Assembly (NCBI RefSeq): GCF_963678165.1
Contig: NZ_OY782755.1
Span: forward strand, 744,001-808,000
Origin: an uncultured Acetobacteroides sp.
GTDB taxonomy: Bacteria > Bacteroidota > Bacteroidia > Bacteroidales > ZOR0009
Length of the DNA: 64,000 nt
Reading direction: 5' to 3'
Part shown: positions 39,840-47,783 of the stretch, one piece after another
Position numbering within the stretch: the stretch's first letter is position 1
Layout: each line of letters opens with the position of its first letter
Notes under the pieces: model-generated
What the model saw: only the letters and a program-made list of their open reading frames with translations
The model's database searches: none
What the model was told of the DNA's origin: nothing
Position numbers and translations under genes: made by a program

Positions 39840-40594
39840 ACAGAATACATGGAATAAAGTAAGAGGTACTGCTAAATGTGCTGGGCGGAATTGCATTTTG
39901 AAGGCATAATCTGAAACCTAGATTCCTGTTTCAAGAGGTTCTTACTAGATAATTGCGATTTTGGGGGATGAACTTACTTCTTTTTTAGTCTATTTGTAAG
40001 GGCTAAGAGAGGTAGAAAATCTTTGGCACGAAATAACTCGTTCGGTTGCGGTGGAATCTTCCTGTTTCAAGGACTGTTTCTCGTCCTTTTATCGGGTTTG
40101 CGCTGATTAGTGTTGCAGTAGCTCTGTGTGCGAGCAGCTCGTGATGTGCTTTATCGAACATTACCGGAACCAATAGGAGCTTAGCGTGGCTAATTACTAC
40201 CAGTTTGGCATGTTCCGTTGTCGGAATATTGGGTTGTCGGTTAGCACTCTCCGCTACGTCATGGTGTTTACGTGGTAATGTTTTATTTACTAAGAAGTTC
40301 GTTTGTCGTTGGTGGAGCATTCTTCCAGTAAACGTCCTATTCTAGCTGGCGTAATTTTTAAAAGCGAAATCCCGAACTAGTTACTTATCGTTCTCGATGT
40401 TGTTGTTTTTTGTTATTTTTGAAGCCTTAAGTGTTTTTAGTTTTAATTATTGGCTGTGTTTTTCTTGGAGTTTTTCCTTTGATTTAGTGCTGTTGGATTA
40501 TTATCGTCAAACTAGATAATATTCTAAATATTTTTCTGTGGCATCTACTTATTATTTAGATGTTGTTAGTGATATTATAATAATAGAATTGGTT

Positions 40595-41347
40595 ATGATA
40601 GGATGTAAAGTAGCAATTATAGATGATAATGCTGCTGCCATTGGTGCTTTACAAATGGCGTTGGGACGGAAGGGTTTTGTGGAAGTTGTTGGATATGCTG
40701 CGCTGTACGAGCAAGCAAAGAAGTTGGTGTTAGACTCGAGGCCAGATTTACTCTTTTTGGATATGGAGCTTCCTTGCTATAGCGGTATTCATCTGTTCGA
40801 AGAGCTTCGTTCGTTGGTTACTTGGCCTATGCAGGTTGTTTTCTATACCGCTTATGATAAGTATGTGATTGATGCGCTAAGGGTATCGGCTTTTGATGTG
40901 CTCTTAAAGCCTTTCTCTCTTGATGAATTGGACAAGATACTTGACCGATTCCAAGAAAGTAGAAAGGATCATGTTATCACGTCTCTTTCTGGTGCCGAAT
41001 CGCCTTTGCCTAGTCCATCTTTTCTTGTTTCTACGGTGTATGGTTTTAAGGTTTTGTTTGCAAACCAGATAGGGGCCTTTACTTATAATAGGGTAAGGAG
41101 GCAATGGCTAATCCTTCATGTTGATAGTAGCGAATTGTATCTTAAAAGGAGTACTACCGCGAAGGAAATTTTAAGCTATTCTTCTTGCTTTGTGCAAATT
41201 AACCAGCAAACAATAATCAACGTTAATTGTCTTGCCCTAATAAAGGATATGCATTGTGTAATGCTACCTCCGTTCGATCGCCTAGATGATCTGAAAATTA
41301 GCAGGAAGTACTTTGGTCTGTTGGCCGAGGTTTTTCAGTTTGTTTAA
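40595..41347 (+). CDS. LytTR-family response regulator
   Basis: 250 residues from the ATG at 40595. Receiver domain (1-120) has the acidic pair Asp10/Asp11, phospho-acceptor Asp56 in LLFLDMELPCYSGI, Thr/Ala region FYTAYDKY and Lys105 in VLLKPF. The C-terminal LytTR DNA-binding domain (about 150-245) has LYLKRSTTAKEILSYSSCFVQINQQTIINVNCL. No histidine kinase gene is in the window, so it is an orphan here. It is convergent with the lipoprotein cassette, which it could plausibly control, though nothing in the sequence proves this. The upstream in-frame ATG at 40538 precedes atypical sequence. Confidence 0.88.
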   Translation: MIGCKVAIIDDNAAAIGALQMALGRKGFVEVVGYAALYEQAKKLVLDSRPDLLFLDMELPCYSGIHLFEELRSLVTWPMQVVFYTAYDKYVIDALRVSAFDVLLKPFSLDELDKILDRFQESRKDHVITSLSGAESPLPSPSFLVSTVYGFKVLFANQIGAFTYNRVRRQWLILHVDSSELYLKRSTTAKEILSYSSCFVQINQQTIINVNCLALIKDMHCVMLPPFDRLDDLKISRKYFGLLAEVFQFV

Positions 41348-41404
41348 ATTCACACCTCTTAATTTGATGTTTTTGGGCAGTTGCCTCTTGATTACTTTTA
41401 ATAA

Positions 41405-41437
41405 AAACGCCACCACGAATTACTCATGGTGGCGTTT
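41405..41437. terminator. Bidirectional terminator between LytTR and lipoprotein cassette
   Basis: 11-bp stem AAACGCCACCA and TGGTGGCGTTT between convergent genes, with T-runs in both directions. Confidence 0.8.
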
Positions 41438-41474
41438 CTTTATTTAATTATTGCGTTCTATTGCTTAATCAATG

Positions 41475-42995
41475 CTACTTGTTCTGGTTGTTGATTAGTG
41501 CAATAAGCGCATCTTTTTCCTTCGTTACTAGTTCAAACTCTGTTTGCATATCTGCAACTTCAGTGGTAATGCTTGTTATACTTTTGCGGAGGTCTGAAAT
41601 AGTAAAATAGTAAAAGTTATTGTTGTCATTATAACCGGACTTCCTAAATGTATCAAGACTAACTTTCGCTCCTGCTAGATTGGCTTGTGTGGCTGCAACA
41701 GACTTCTCTGCATTAGCAATCTGAGCGTCTATACTAGTAATCCCGTTGTATAAACTGGTGTAGCCCGATAGATTCGAAGTAAGCAAAGATATGTATTTGC
41801 TTATAGAATTGGATTCATTATTCTTTGCACTATGAACTATTGTTGCCTGTTGCAGATTGTAGCTTAGCTCGTTACTGGTTGCACTGTAACTATTCATTGC
41901 ATTTGAAATGCTAGTCTTTAGAATTTTCCAAGCATCTAATTCTGCTGCGGGAGGATTGGCCGATACTTTACTATTGACAAATGAGGCAATGGTGTTAAGT
42001 TGATTAATTAGGCCAATTCGGAGGTTCCAGTTCCCATTTTCATTATACCAATTTGAGGGAATACATCCTACGAAGGTATATGTCTTTAAATCTGATGACA
42101 GGAAGTTGAATTTCTTATCGAGATTGTTACTAAAATAGGTATTAAACTCTCCCGAAATAGCATTAGGTATGGAAATTTCAGCCTTGTAGTCGCATTTAGT
42201 ATATAACAGGTTGTATGCTGTGCTATATGTTGTATATGCCTCTCTGCGATTGTTTTCAAGTATGTTCGCTTTAATTGTATTGGTTGCTATTTCTGCATTA
42301 AGTGCGTCAATTTTAGCTTTAAGGGCGTTTTTTTGTTCTTCCGCAGGTACCGTCTTAAGTGCTTTTAACGAGTTTAGTTGTTCTATGCTATTATCCAAAG
42401 TGTTTTGCCAAACTTTGATATTGTCATTTAAGCTATTTGCAATGCCTGCGGTATCTTTAGCCATTGTAAAGACTAACAAGAGGTTTTTACCAGTCAGATC
42501 CGACTGCTTTTGGCTGATGTTATATGAAAGGGTGTTGAGCCTATCCTTTAGGCCAAATAGTTTAGACTGATATTGCAGAGGAATATCGTTCTTTGTAAGT
42601 AGTTCAAGATTGGCAAGAGCTTGCTGATAGACCCTTTGTGCGTTTACTAAGTCTGTTTGGGCCCATGCTAACTTAATTTCGTCTTGAGCCTTAAGTAGCT
42701 TAAGCTGTTCTTCAAAAACAGCCTTGTCTTGTGCATTTTTTGTATCAGCAATCTTGTTTCGTAAATCTTGAGCCTTTACGTTAGCCTCCATCTGCATGGT
42801 TCTGGCATTTTCGGTAGCAGTTTGTGCTTCCTTAAGCTTTAACTCAGCAGCCTTGAGAGTTGTTTGCGCTTTAATAAAGTCAACTCTTGAAGTATAGACA
42901 TCATCTATACCTTTTCCTTCTGGCATCTCTACGCAGCTGGTTGCCGTTACAGTTAGCATGGCTGCTGCAATAATATATAAATGTCTTCTTTTCAT
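41475..42995 (-). CDS. Coiled-coil lipoprotein B of the envelope cassette
   Basis: 506-residue predicted lipoprotein (LTVTATSC lipobox). Residues about 30-150 are strongly coiled-coil (FIKAQTTLKAAELKLKEAQT), with further helical stretches at 190-260 and 440-505. A Thr/Asn-rich central segment (about 265-340) contains two more cysteines. The mature N-terminus (GKGIDDVYTSRVDFIKAQ) is clearly related to lipoprotein A of the same operon (GIQDIRSAKVDFLKAQTALQ). Long helices anchored by lipid suggest a periplasm-spanning or surface filament-like spacer. I do not recognise the family. Third gene of the operon, 20 nt after the beta-barrel gene. Confidence 0.75.
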   Translation of the reverse strand: MKRRHLYIIAAAMLTVTATSCVEMPEGKGIDDVYTSRVDFIKAQTTLKAAELKLKEAQTATENARTMQMEANVKAQDLRNKIADTKNAQDKAVFEEQLKLLKAQDEIKLAWAQTDLVNAQRVYQQALANLELLTKNDIPLQYQSKLFGLKDRLNTLSYNISQKQSDLTGKNLLLVFTMAKDTAGIANSLNDNIKVWQNTLDNSIEQLNSLKALKTVPAEEQKNALKAKIDALNAEIATNTIKANILENNRREAYTTYSTAYNLLYTKCDYKAEISIPNAISGEFNTYFSNNLDKKFNFLSSDLKTYTFVGCIPSNWYNENGNWNLRIGLINQLNTIASFVNSKVSANPPAAELDAWKILKTSISNAMNSYSATSNELSYNLQQATIVHSAKNNESNSISKYISLLTSNLSGYTSLYNGITSIDAQIANAEKSVAATQANLAGAKVSLDTFRKSGYNDNNNFYYFTISDLRKSITSITTEVADMQTEFELVTKEKDALIALINNQNK

Positions 42996-43015
42996 TTTGT
43001 TAATGTTGATGTTGC

Positions 43016-43855
43016 TTAAAATCTAACGCCTAACTTAAGCATAGGCATTTGAAATACTCTGAACTCGTGATTAGTTGCAGTAAACTTGTCGTAACCTGTT
43101 GGCTTAATAATTACGGCGCTGTAGGTGTAGGCAAATGGCTGTACCTCTAATCCAAGGGTTAGCCCTTGTGTAAGGGAGTAGTCGAAGCCCATTACCAAAG
43201 CACCTGAAGCTGCCCATGCATAACCTGAGCGCGATGAGGCTGTGGTTGCCTCAATGGGATCACCGTCTTTATCTACCTCTCCTGTATAGGGGCGGTCTGT
43301 AGCAATGGTTGCTAAAGCACCACTCCCAGCAATACCTAAGTAAGGGAAAAGGCGAGGGTTGTGAGTTGTAAACCAGTAGTTAGTACCAAGTTGAAGGAGG
43401 TAGTTGTTAGAGTAAACGCCATCCACCCATTTGTATGCAGGAATAGGCATGTCAGGAACGCTTAAATCTCCTTCGCCGTAGTTTACCTTTGGGGTGTGGG
43501 TGATGTTCATACTTGCCAACATGTTTACTTCTACTTTGTTGGTTAGAAAGTAGTGCCCTTGCATACCTACCATGTTAACCATCGAGTTGTCGTTTATGCT
43601 ACCTAATCGAAGATAGGTAGCAGGCGAACCCGATTGGCTGCTGCTGCTAGGAAGCCCAACCGATGTAGTGTTGTAGGCTGATAGCAGGTATGATGTATTT
43701 TCGTTAATAAATTGGCCCTTGCCAAACACTAGCGAGAACTGGCAGTCGCCTTTCTTAGGTGCGAATCCTTCAGTTGTGCTCAGTGTTGCTTGTGCAAAAA
43801 GGCTAGTTGTTAGGAGGCAGAGTACTACCATCCCAGTTGCTTTTTGTAGTGTCAT
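43016..43855 (-). CDS. Outer-membrane beta-barrel protein of the envelope cassette
   Basis: 279 residues with a signal peptide (MVVLCLLTTSLFAQ) and alternating strands typical of OmpW/OMP-b-brl barrels (CQFSLVFGKGQFINENTSYL, LLQLGTNYWFTTHNPRLFPY, LTLGLEVQPFAYTYSAVI), ending in an aromatic residue (LKLGVRF), the usual barrel-assembly signal. It probably makes an eight-stranded barrel. It lies between two related coiled-coil lipoprotein genes (8 nt after the first, 20 nt before the second), so the three products are likely to act together in the outer membrane. Confidence 0.8.
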   Translation of the reverse strand: MTLQKATGMVVLCLLTTSLFAQATLSTTEGFAPKKGDCQFSLVFGKGQFINENTSYLLSAYNTTSVGLPSSSSQSGSPATYLRLGSINDNSMVNMVGMQGHYFLTNKVEVNMLASMNITHTPKVNYGEGDLSVPDMPIPAYKWVDGVYSNNYLLQLGTNYWFTTHNPRLFPYLGIAGSGALATIATDRPYTGEVDKDGDPIEATTASSRSGYAWAASGALVMGFDYSLTQGLTLGLEVQPFAYTYSAVIIKPTGYDKFTATNHEFRVFQMPMLKLGVRF

Positions 43856-43863
43856 AATTACAA

Positions 43864-45348
43864 CTATTTATTATTATAGTCGTTAATAAGCTTTACCAAC
43901 TCATCTTTTTGCTTGGTTAAAGCATCAAACTTATCCTTTAGATTCTTAAGGTTGTTTTCTAGATTGGTGATGTCTAGTTGCATATTAGCTTTTTGGTTAC
44001 TATAGTTACTCCAAGGGTCGTTTTGGTTTCTGCTATAGTCTTTTTGCCATGCTGCTAGATCTGCATTGGCCTCGTTTAATTCAACCTGAAGATCGGATAC
44101 GTTTTTGGTGGCATTCTTAATATTATTCTCTAGGCTTGAGAAAAGATTCGTTAATAGATTATTGAAGGTGTTTTTTTGTCCTACAAGGTTGGATATGTAA
44201 CTTGTTAGTGATTGTTTTTGTAGGTTTTTTGTGTCAATGTCATTTGTGAGGTCTATTCTTGCATCATTTAGATCTTTGAGCGTTTTTGTGTTCAACTCGT
44301 AGATTTTGTTGACATTACTTGCTAAAGTTGCCCAATCATCGCTTTGTGTTTTCTTGCTATCTGCAAAACTCTTTAGAGTTTGTAGGCGAATAATTAAATT
44401 GGTTAAACTTGCAGTTATGCTTAGCGAGGTAAGATCAGAACTGAATACACCGAGATAGCTAAATTGGTTCTTTATATCAGTTTTAATGCTAGATGGAATT
44501 GCAATAGTTGCATTGTAGTCTTGTTTCCCATTCCCGTTAATATCGAGATTAAAGTCAGATAAAGATTTTTGTGTGCCTAGATCTGCTAGTGTAATATTCA
44601 GCTTATCTAGTTGAGCATTGTAAGAATTCAAATCGGCGTTGATTGCAGTGAGCTTATTGTTTATTATAGTCTTTTGCTCATCAGCGTTTGCTTGATTCGT
44701 AGTCTTTAGCTGTTGTAGAGTGGCTAAGTCGCTCTGTGCTAGTTGTAAATTCTTTGTGCATTCGGCAACCCTATTTTTTAAAGCGTAGTCGTATAGTACA
44801 GCATCTTTTGCAACATAAAGGTTGAGTGCTAAGTTTTCACTTATAATACTATTTTCTGTAGAAGTTATCTGGTAAAGAACACTGGCAAGATTATTCTTGA
44901 TATTGTCGAGTTTAGCCATGTATTCTTCAGGTATTGTTGTCGTCTTCAAAATGTTTAGTTCGAATAAAGCATTTTGATAGGCAATTTGTGCATTTGTTAC
45001 CTGAGTTTGAAGGTTAAGTAAAGTTACCTGATTATTTGCTTGCATTTCTTTTAACTCTAGCTCAAATCTGGCTTTGTCTTGCTCGCTTTTTGCTTCATCA
45101 GCCGCATTTTGTAAATCTTTTGCTTTGGCATATGACTCCTGAAGTTTGGCGTTCGCTGCTTCGGTGGCTGCTTTTGCTTCAGTTAGTTTTGCTTCTGCAA
45201 GTTGCAGCGCTGTTTGTGCTTTTAAAAAGTCCACCTTGGCGCTTCTGATGTCTTGGATGCCTTTGGGTTCGTCGATTGAAACACATCCTACTAGGAATCC
45301 TCCCAATAGGACAAAACCTCCTAGGAGGTTTGCAAATCTCATTTTCAT
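43864..45348 (-). CDS. Coiled-coil lipoprotein A of the envelope cassette
   Basis: 494-residue predicted lipoprotein (GGFLVGCVSIDEP lipobox). Long heptad-rich helices cover most of the protein: LQLAEAKLTEAKAATEAANA near 40-60, then segments to about 260, and again from about 330 to the end (LEVNL-type helices, LKNLKDKFDALTKQKDELVK). A short non-helical island holds DFNLDINGNGKQDYN, which resembles a calcium-binding DxNxDGxxD loop. Paralogous to lipoprotein B. First gene of the operon, with a -7 box at 45408-45415. Family not recognised. Confidence 0.75.
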   Translation of the reverse strand: MKMRFANLLGGFVLLGGFLVGCVSIDEPKGIQDIRSAKVDFLKAQTALQLAEAKLTEAKAATEAANAKLQESYAKAKDLQNAADEAKSEQDKARFELELKEMQANNQVTLLNLQTQVTNAQIAYQNALFELNILKTTTIPEEYMAKLDNIKNNLASVLYQITSTENSIISENLALNLYVAKDAVLYDYALKNRVAECTKNLQLAQSDLATLQQLKTTNQANADEQKTIINNKLTAINADLNSYNAQLDKLNITLADLGTQKSLSDFNLDINGNGKQDYNATIAIPSSIKTDIKNQFSYLGVFSSDLTSLSITASLTNLIIRLQTLKSFADSKKTQSDDWATLASNVNKIYELNTKTLKDLNDARIDLTNDIDTKNLQKQSLTSYISNLVGQKNTFNNLLTNLFSSLENNIKNATKNVSDLQVELNEANADLAAWQKDYSRNQNDPWSNYSNQKANMQLDITNLENNLKNLKDKFDALTKQKDELVKLINDYNNK

Positions 45349-45407
45349 AGATTGTTGAATTTTTGTGATTGAATTGTCCCTTAAACCTTAAGTTACTTTA
45401 ATTGAGA

Positions 45408-45415
45408 CAAAGTTA
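45408..45415 (-). promoter_or_regulatory. Putative -7 box (TAACTTTG) for the lipoprotein cassette
   Basis: Minus-strand TAACTTTG is an exact TAnnTTTG match, 60 nt before the first gene of the operon. Confidence 0.5.
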
Positions 45416-45579
45416 TTCATCTTAAACTCCTCTTAAAATGAGAGTCAAACGGATTAGGACTATACTATAGAGATGTGTGCATATGTTGCAAATAATATGT
45501 ATATCCTGCCCAAATGGTGTTTTAGATAAAAGCATACTGAAAATGTATTTTGAGTGTTTCTGTAGATTGTATAAAAACA

Positions 45580-45606
45580 AGAAGCAGGACCATTAGCCCT
45601 GCTTCT
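45580..45606 (-). terminator. Terminator of glyS
   Basis: 9-bp perfect stem AGAAGCAGG and CCTGCTTCT, 23 nt past the glyS stop, running into CTTGTTTTTAT on the minus strand. Confidence 0.75.
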
Positions 45607-45629
45607 CCCGTATATGCTGAAATTATTTT

Positions 45630-47180
45630 TTACATCAGCTGTGTAAGTAGCTTGCGCATCGAAACCTTTTCGTCCATGATGCCGCGAAGCGATGAGATAG
45701 GCACGCGCTCCTGCTTCATGGTGTCGCGGTAGCGGATGGTAACCATATTGTCTTCCAAGGTTTGGTGGTCGATGGTTACGCAGAAAGGAGTCCCAATGGC
45801 ATCCTGACGGCGGTAGCGCTTGCCGATAGAGTCCTTTTCGTCATATTGGCACATGAAGTCGAACTTCAGCTCGTTGATAATTTCACGAGCTTTTTCGGGT
45901 AGGCCATCCTTCTTTACCAGCGGCATAACGGCCATCTTAATTGGAGCCAGTGCTGGAGGAATGCGCATTACCACGCGCTCGTCTACCGAGCCATCTTCTT
46001 TGGTAATCTTTTCTTCGTCGTAGGCGGTAGAAAGAACGGCAAGTACCATGCGGTCTACGCCAATGGAGGTTTCCACCACGTAGGGTACGTAGCTCTCGTT
46101 AGTTTCTGGGTCGAAGTAGCGGAGCTTCTTGCCCGAGAACTTCTCGTGGCTGCTCAGGTCGAAGTTGGTGCGCGAGTGAATACCTTCGAGCTCCTTAAAG
46201 CCGAATGGGAAGTCGAACTCGATGTCGGCAGCGGCGTTGGCGTAGTGGGCCAGCTTGTCGTGATCGTGGAAGCGGTACTTCTTATCACCTAGGCCAAGCG
46301 CCTTGTGCCACTTCAAGCGGAACTGCTTCCAGTGCTCGTACCACTCCATTTCACTTCCGGGGCGGATGAAGAACTGCATCTCCATCTGCTCGAACTCGCG
46401 CATGCGGAAGATGAACTGGCGGGCAACAATCTCGTTACGGAATGCCTTGCCGATTTGGGCGATACCGAATGGAAGCTTCATGCGGCCCGTCTTCTGCACG
46501 TTGAGGTAGTTGACGAAGATACCCTGAGCAGTTTCGGGGCGCAGGTAGATGACGTTGGCGTCCTCGCTCACCGAGCCCATTTGGGTGGAGAACATGAGGT
46601 TGAACTGGCGAACGTCGGTCCAGTTGCGGCTGCCCGAGATGGGGCAAACGATGTCGAGGTCGATGATGAGCTGGCGGAAAGCCTCCAGGTCGTTGGCGTT
46701 CATCACGTCGGCCAACTTGTGGCGAATTTCCTCTATCTTTTGGGTGTTCTCGAGCACGCGGGGGTTGGTGGTGCGGAACTGCTCCTCGTCGAACGATTCG
46801 CCGAAGCGCTTGCGGGCCTTCTCCACCTCCTTCTCGATCTTCTCCTCTATCTTGGCGATATGATCTTCAACCAGCACATCGGCGCGGTAGCGCTTCTTGG
46901 AGTCCTTGTTGTCGATTAGCGGGTCGTTGAACGCGCCCACGTGGCCTGATGCCTCCCAGATGCGGGGGTGCATGAAGATGGCAGAGTCGATGCCCACGAT
47001 GTTCTCGTTGAGGCGAACCATGGCATCCCACCAGTAGCGCTTGATGTTGTTCTTGAGCTCTGCGCCCATCTGACCGTAATCGTAAACGGCTCCCAGCCCA
47101 TCGTAAATCTCGCTCGATGGGAAGATAAACCCGTACTCCTTAGAGTGTGCAATTAGCTTTTTGAAGATATCCTCGTTCAT
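45630..47180 (-). CDS. glyS: Glycyl-tRNA synthetase (dimeric, class II)
   Basis: Charges tRNA-Gly. The 516-residue protein has class II motifs: YGFIFPSSEIYDGLGAVYDYGQMG at the N-terminus, IFVNYLNVQKTGRMKLPFGI (motif 1 region), IGKAFRNEIVARQFIFRMREFEQMEMQ (motif 2), and ETSIGVDRMVLAVL (motif 3). A C-terminal anticodon-binding domain ends the protein. It is the single-chain alpha2 form, not the alpha/beta form. Start at the ATG at 47178-47180; a longer frame to 47243 overlaps the promoter box. Confidence 0.95.
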   Translation of the reverse strand: MNEDIFKKLIAHSKEYGFIFPSSEIYDGLGAVYDYGQMGAELKNNIKRYWWDAMVRLNENIVGIDSAIFMHPRIWEASGHVGAFNDPLIDNKDSKKRYRADVLVEDHIAKIEEKIEKEVEKARKRFGESFDEEQFRTTNPRVLENTQKIEEIRHKLADVMNANDLEAFRQLIIDLDIVCPISGSRNWTDVRQFNLMFSTQMGSVSEDANVIYLRPETAQGIFVNYLNVQKTGRMKLPFGIAQIGKAFRNEIVARQFIFRMREFEQMEMQFFIRPGSEMEWYEHWKQFRLKWHKALGLGDKKYRFHDHDKLAHYANAAADIEFDFPFGFKELEGIHSRTNFDLSSHEKFSGKKLRYFDPETNESYVPYVVETSIGVDRMVLAVLSTAYDEEKITKEDGSVDERVVMRIPPALAPIKMAVMPLVKKDGLPEKAREIINELKFDFMCQYDEKDSIGKRYRRQDAIGTPFCVTIDHQTLEDNMVTIRYRDTMKQERVPISSLRGIMDEKVSMRKLLTQLM

Positions 47181-47783
47181 GCTGCTCAATATTTTAAATG
47201 CATAGAACGCAAATGTAGCAAATTGTGGGGAAATAAGATTCAAGATTCAAGACACAAGACAACAGATATTAGACAATAGACAATAGATTTTAGAATTCTG
47301 GTGCTAGGCCTCGCGATTGAAAATAGAATATCGTAGTAGATAACTTTTCAAGGAGTTGCATTATGGAAAAAGGGAGAGAGGCGAAATACAAGTTCCGAGG
47401 ATGAGAAATCATTAAGCCTAGCCTGTAAGGGTTAGGCGGGGATAGGCGAGGGGAGGGTGCTGTCAAGATTCAAGACACAAGACGTAAGATTGGTAGAACC
47501 ATTGTGTTGAGTTTTGATACTCGAATCTTGTGCCTAGATTCCATACAGAGGCAGGTTCGCTACCGCATGTCCCCATATCTCAAATTGCCTATCTTGTAAT
47601 TTAACACGTTTTTTGATATTGTTTATTACTTGTTCCTGTTGATACATAAAGGAGTCGTGTTTTTATTTTCAATCTTTGTAGGGTTATGTGCAGCAAAGTT
47701 GTACTAACTTTTGAATCGTATTTTGAATCGTAATGGGAATATCTGGCTAGGGGTATTCCAATTTTTTAAATCGAATAGGCTGT
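47181..47783. other. Gene-free region with degenerate direct repeats
   Basis: 603 bp between divergent glyS and a secreted protein gene. It has the glyS -7 box (47210-47217, minus-strand TACATTTG). An exact 20-bp direct repeat (CAAGATTCAAGACACAAGAC) occurs at 47241-47260 and 47464-47483, with further CAAGAC/AGACAATAGA variants between. No palindrome array here. Confidence 0.5.
47210..47217 (-). promoter_or_regulatory. Putative -7 box (TACATTTG) for glyS
   Basis: TAnnTTTG match on the minus strand, 29 nt upstream of the chosen start; it supports the shorter start. Confidence 0.45.

Larger units (their letters stand above)
39319..40594. other. Long gene-free region (1.3 kb) containing array E
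   Basis: The region between the divergent OmpA and LytTR genes is A/T-rich. It holds the OmpA promoter (39402-39409) and array E (39682-39839). A 105-codon open frame on the minus strand (40003-40320) has no recognisable protein character and I do not call it a gene. The last 200 bp presumably carry the LytTR gene promoter. Confidence 0.5.

Noticed and set aside
40003..40320. 105-codon minus-strand open frame in the OmpA-LytTR gap
   Set aside because: No signal, domain or coding character was visible, and it lies alone in A/T-rich DNA. A short unknown gene cannot be excluded.
46305..46919. 204-codon plus-strand open frame opposite glyS
   Set aside because: Antisense to conserved class II synthetase motifs; no protein-like features.
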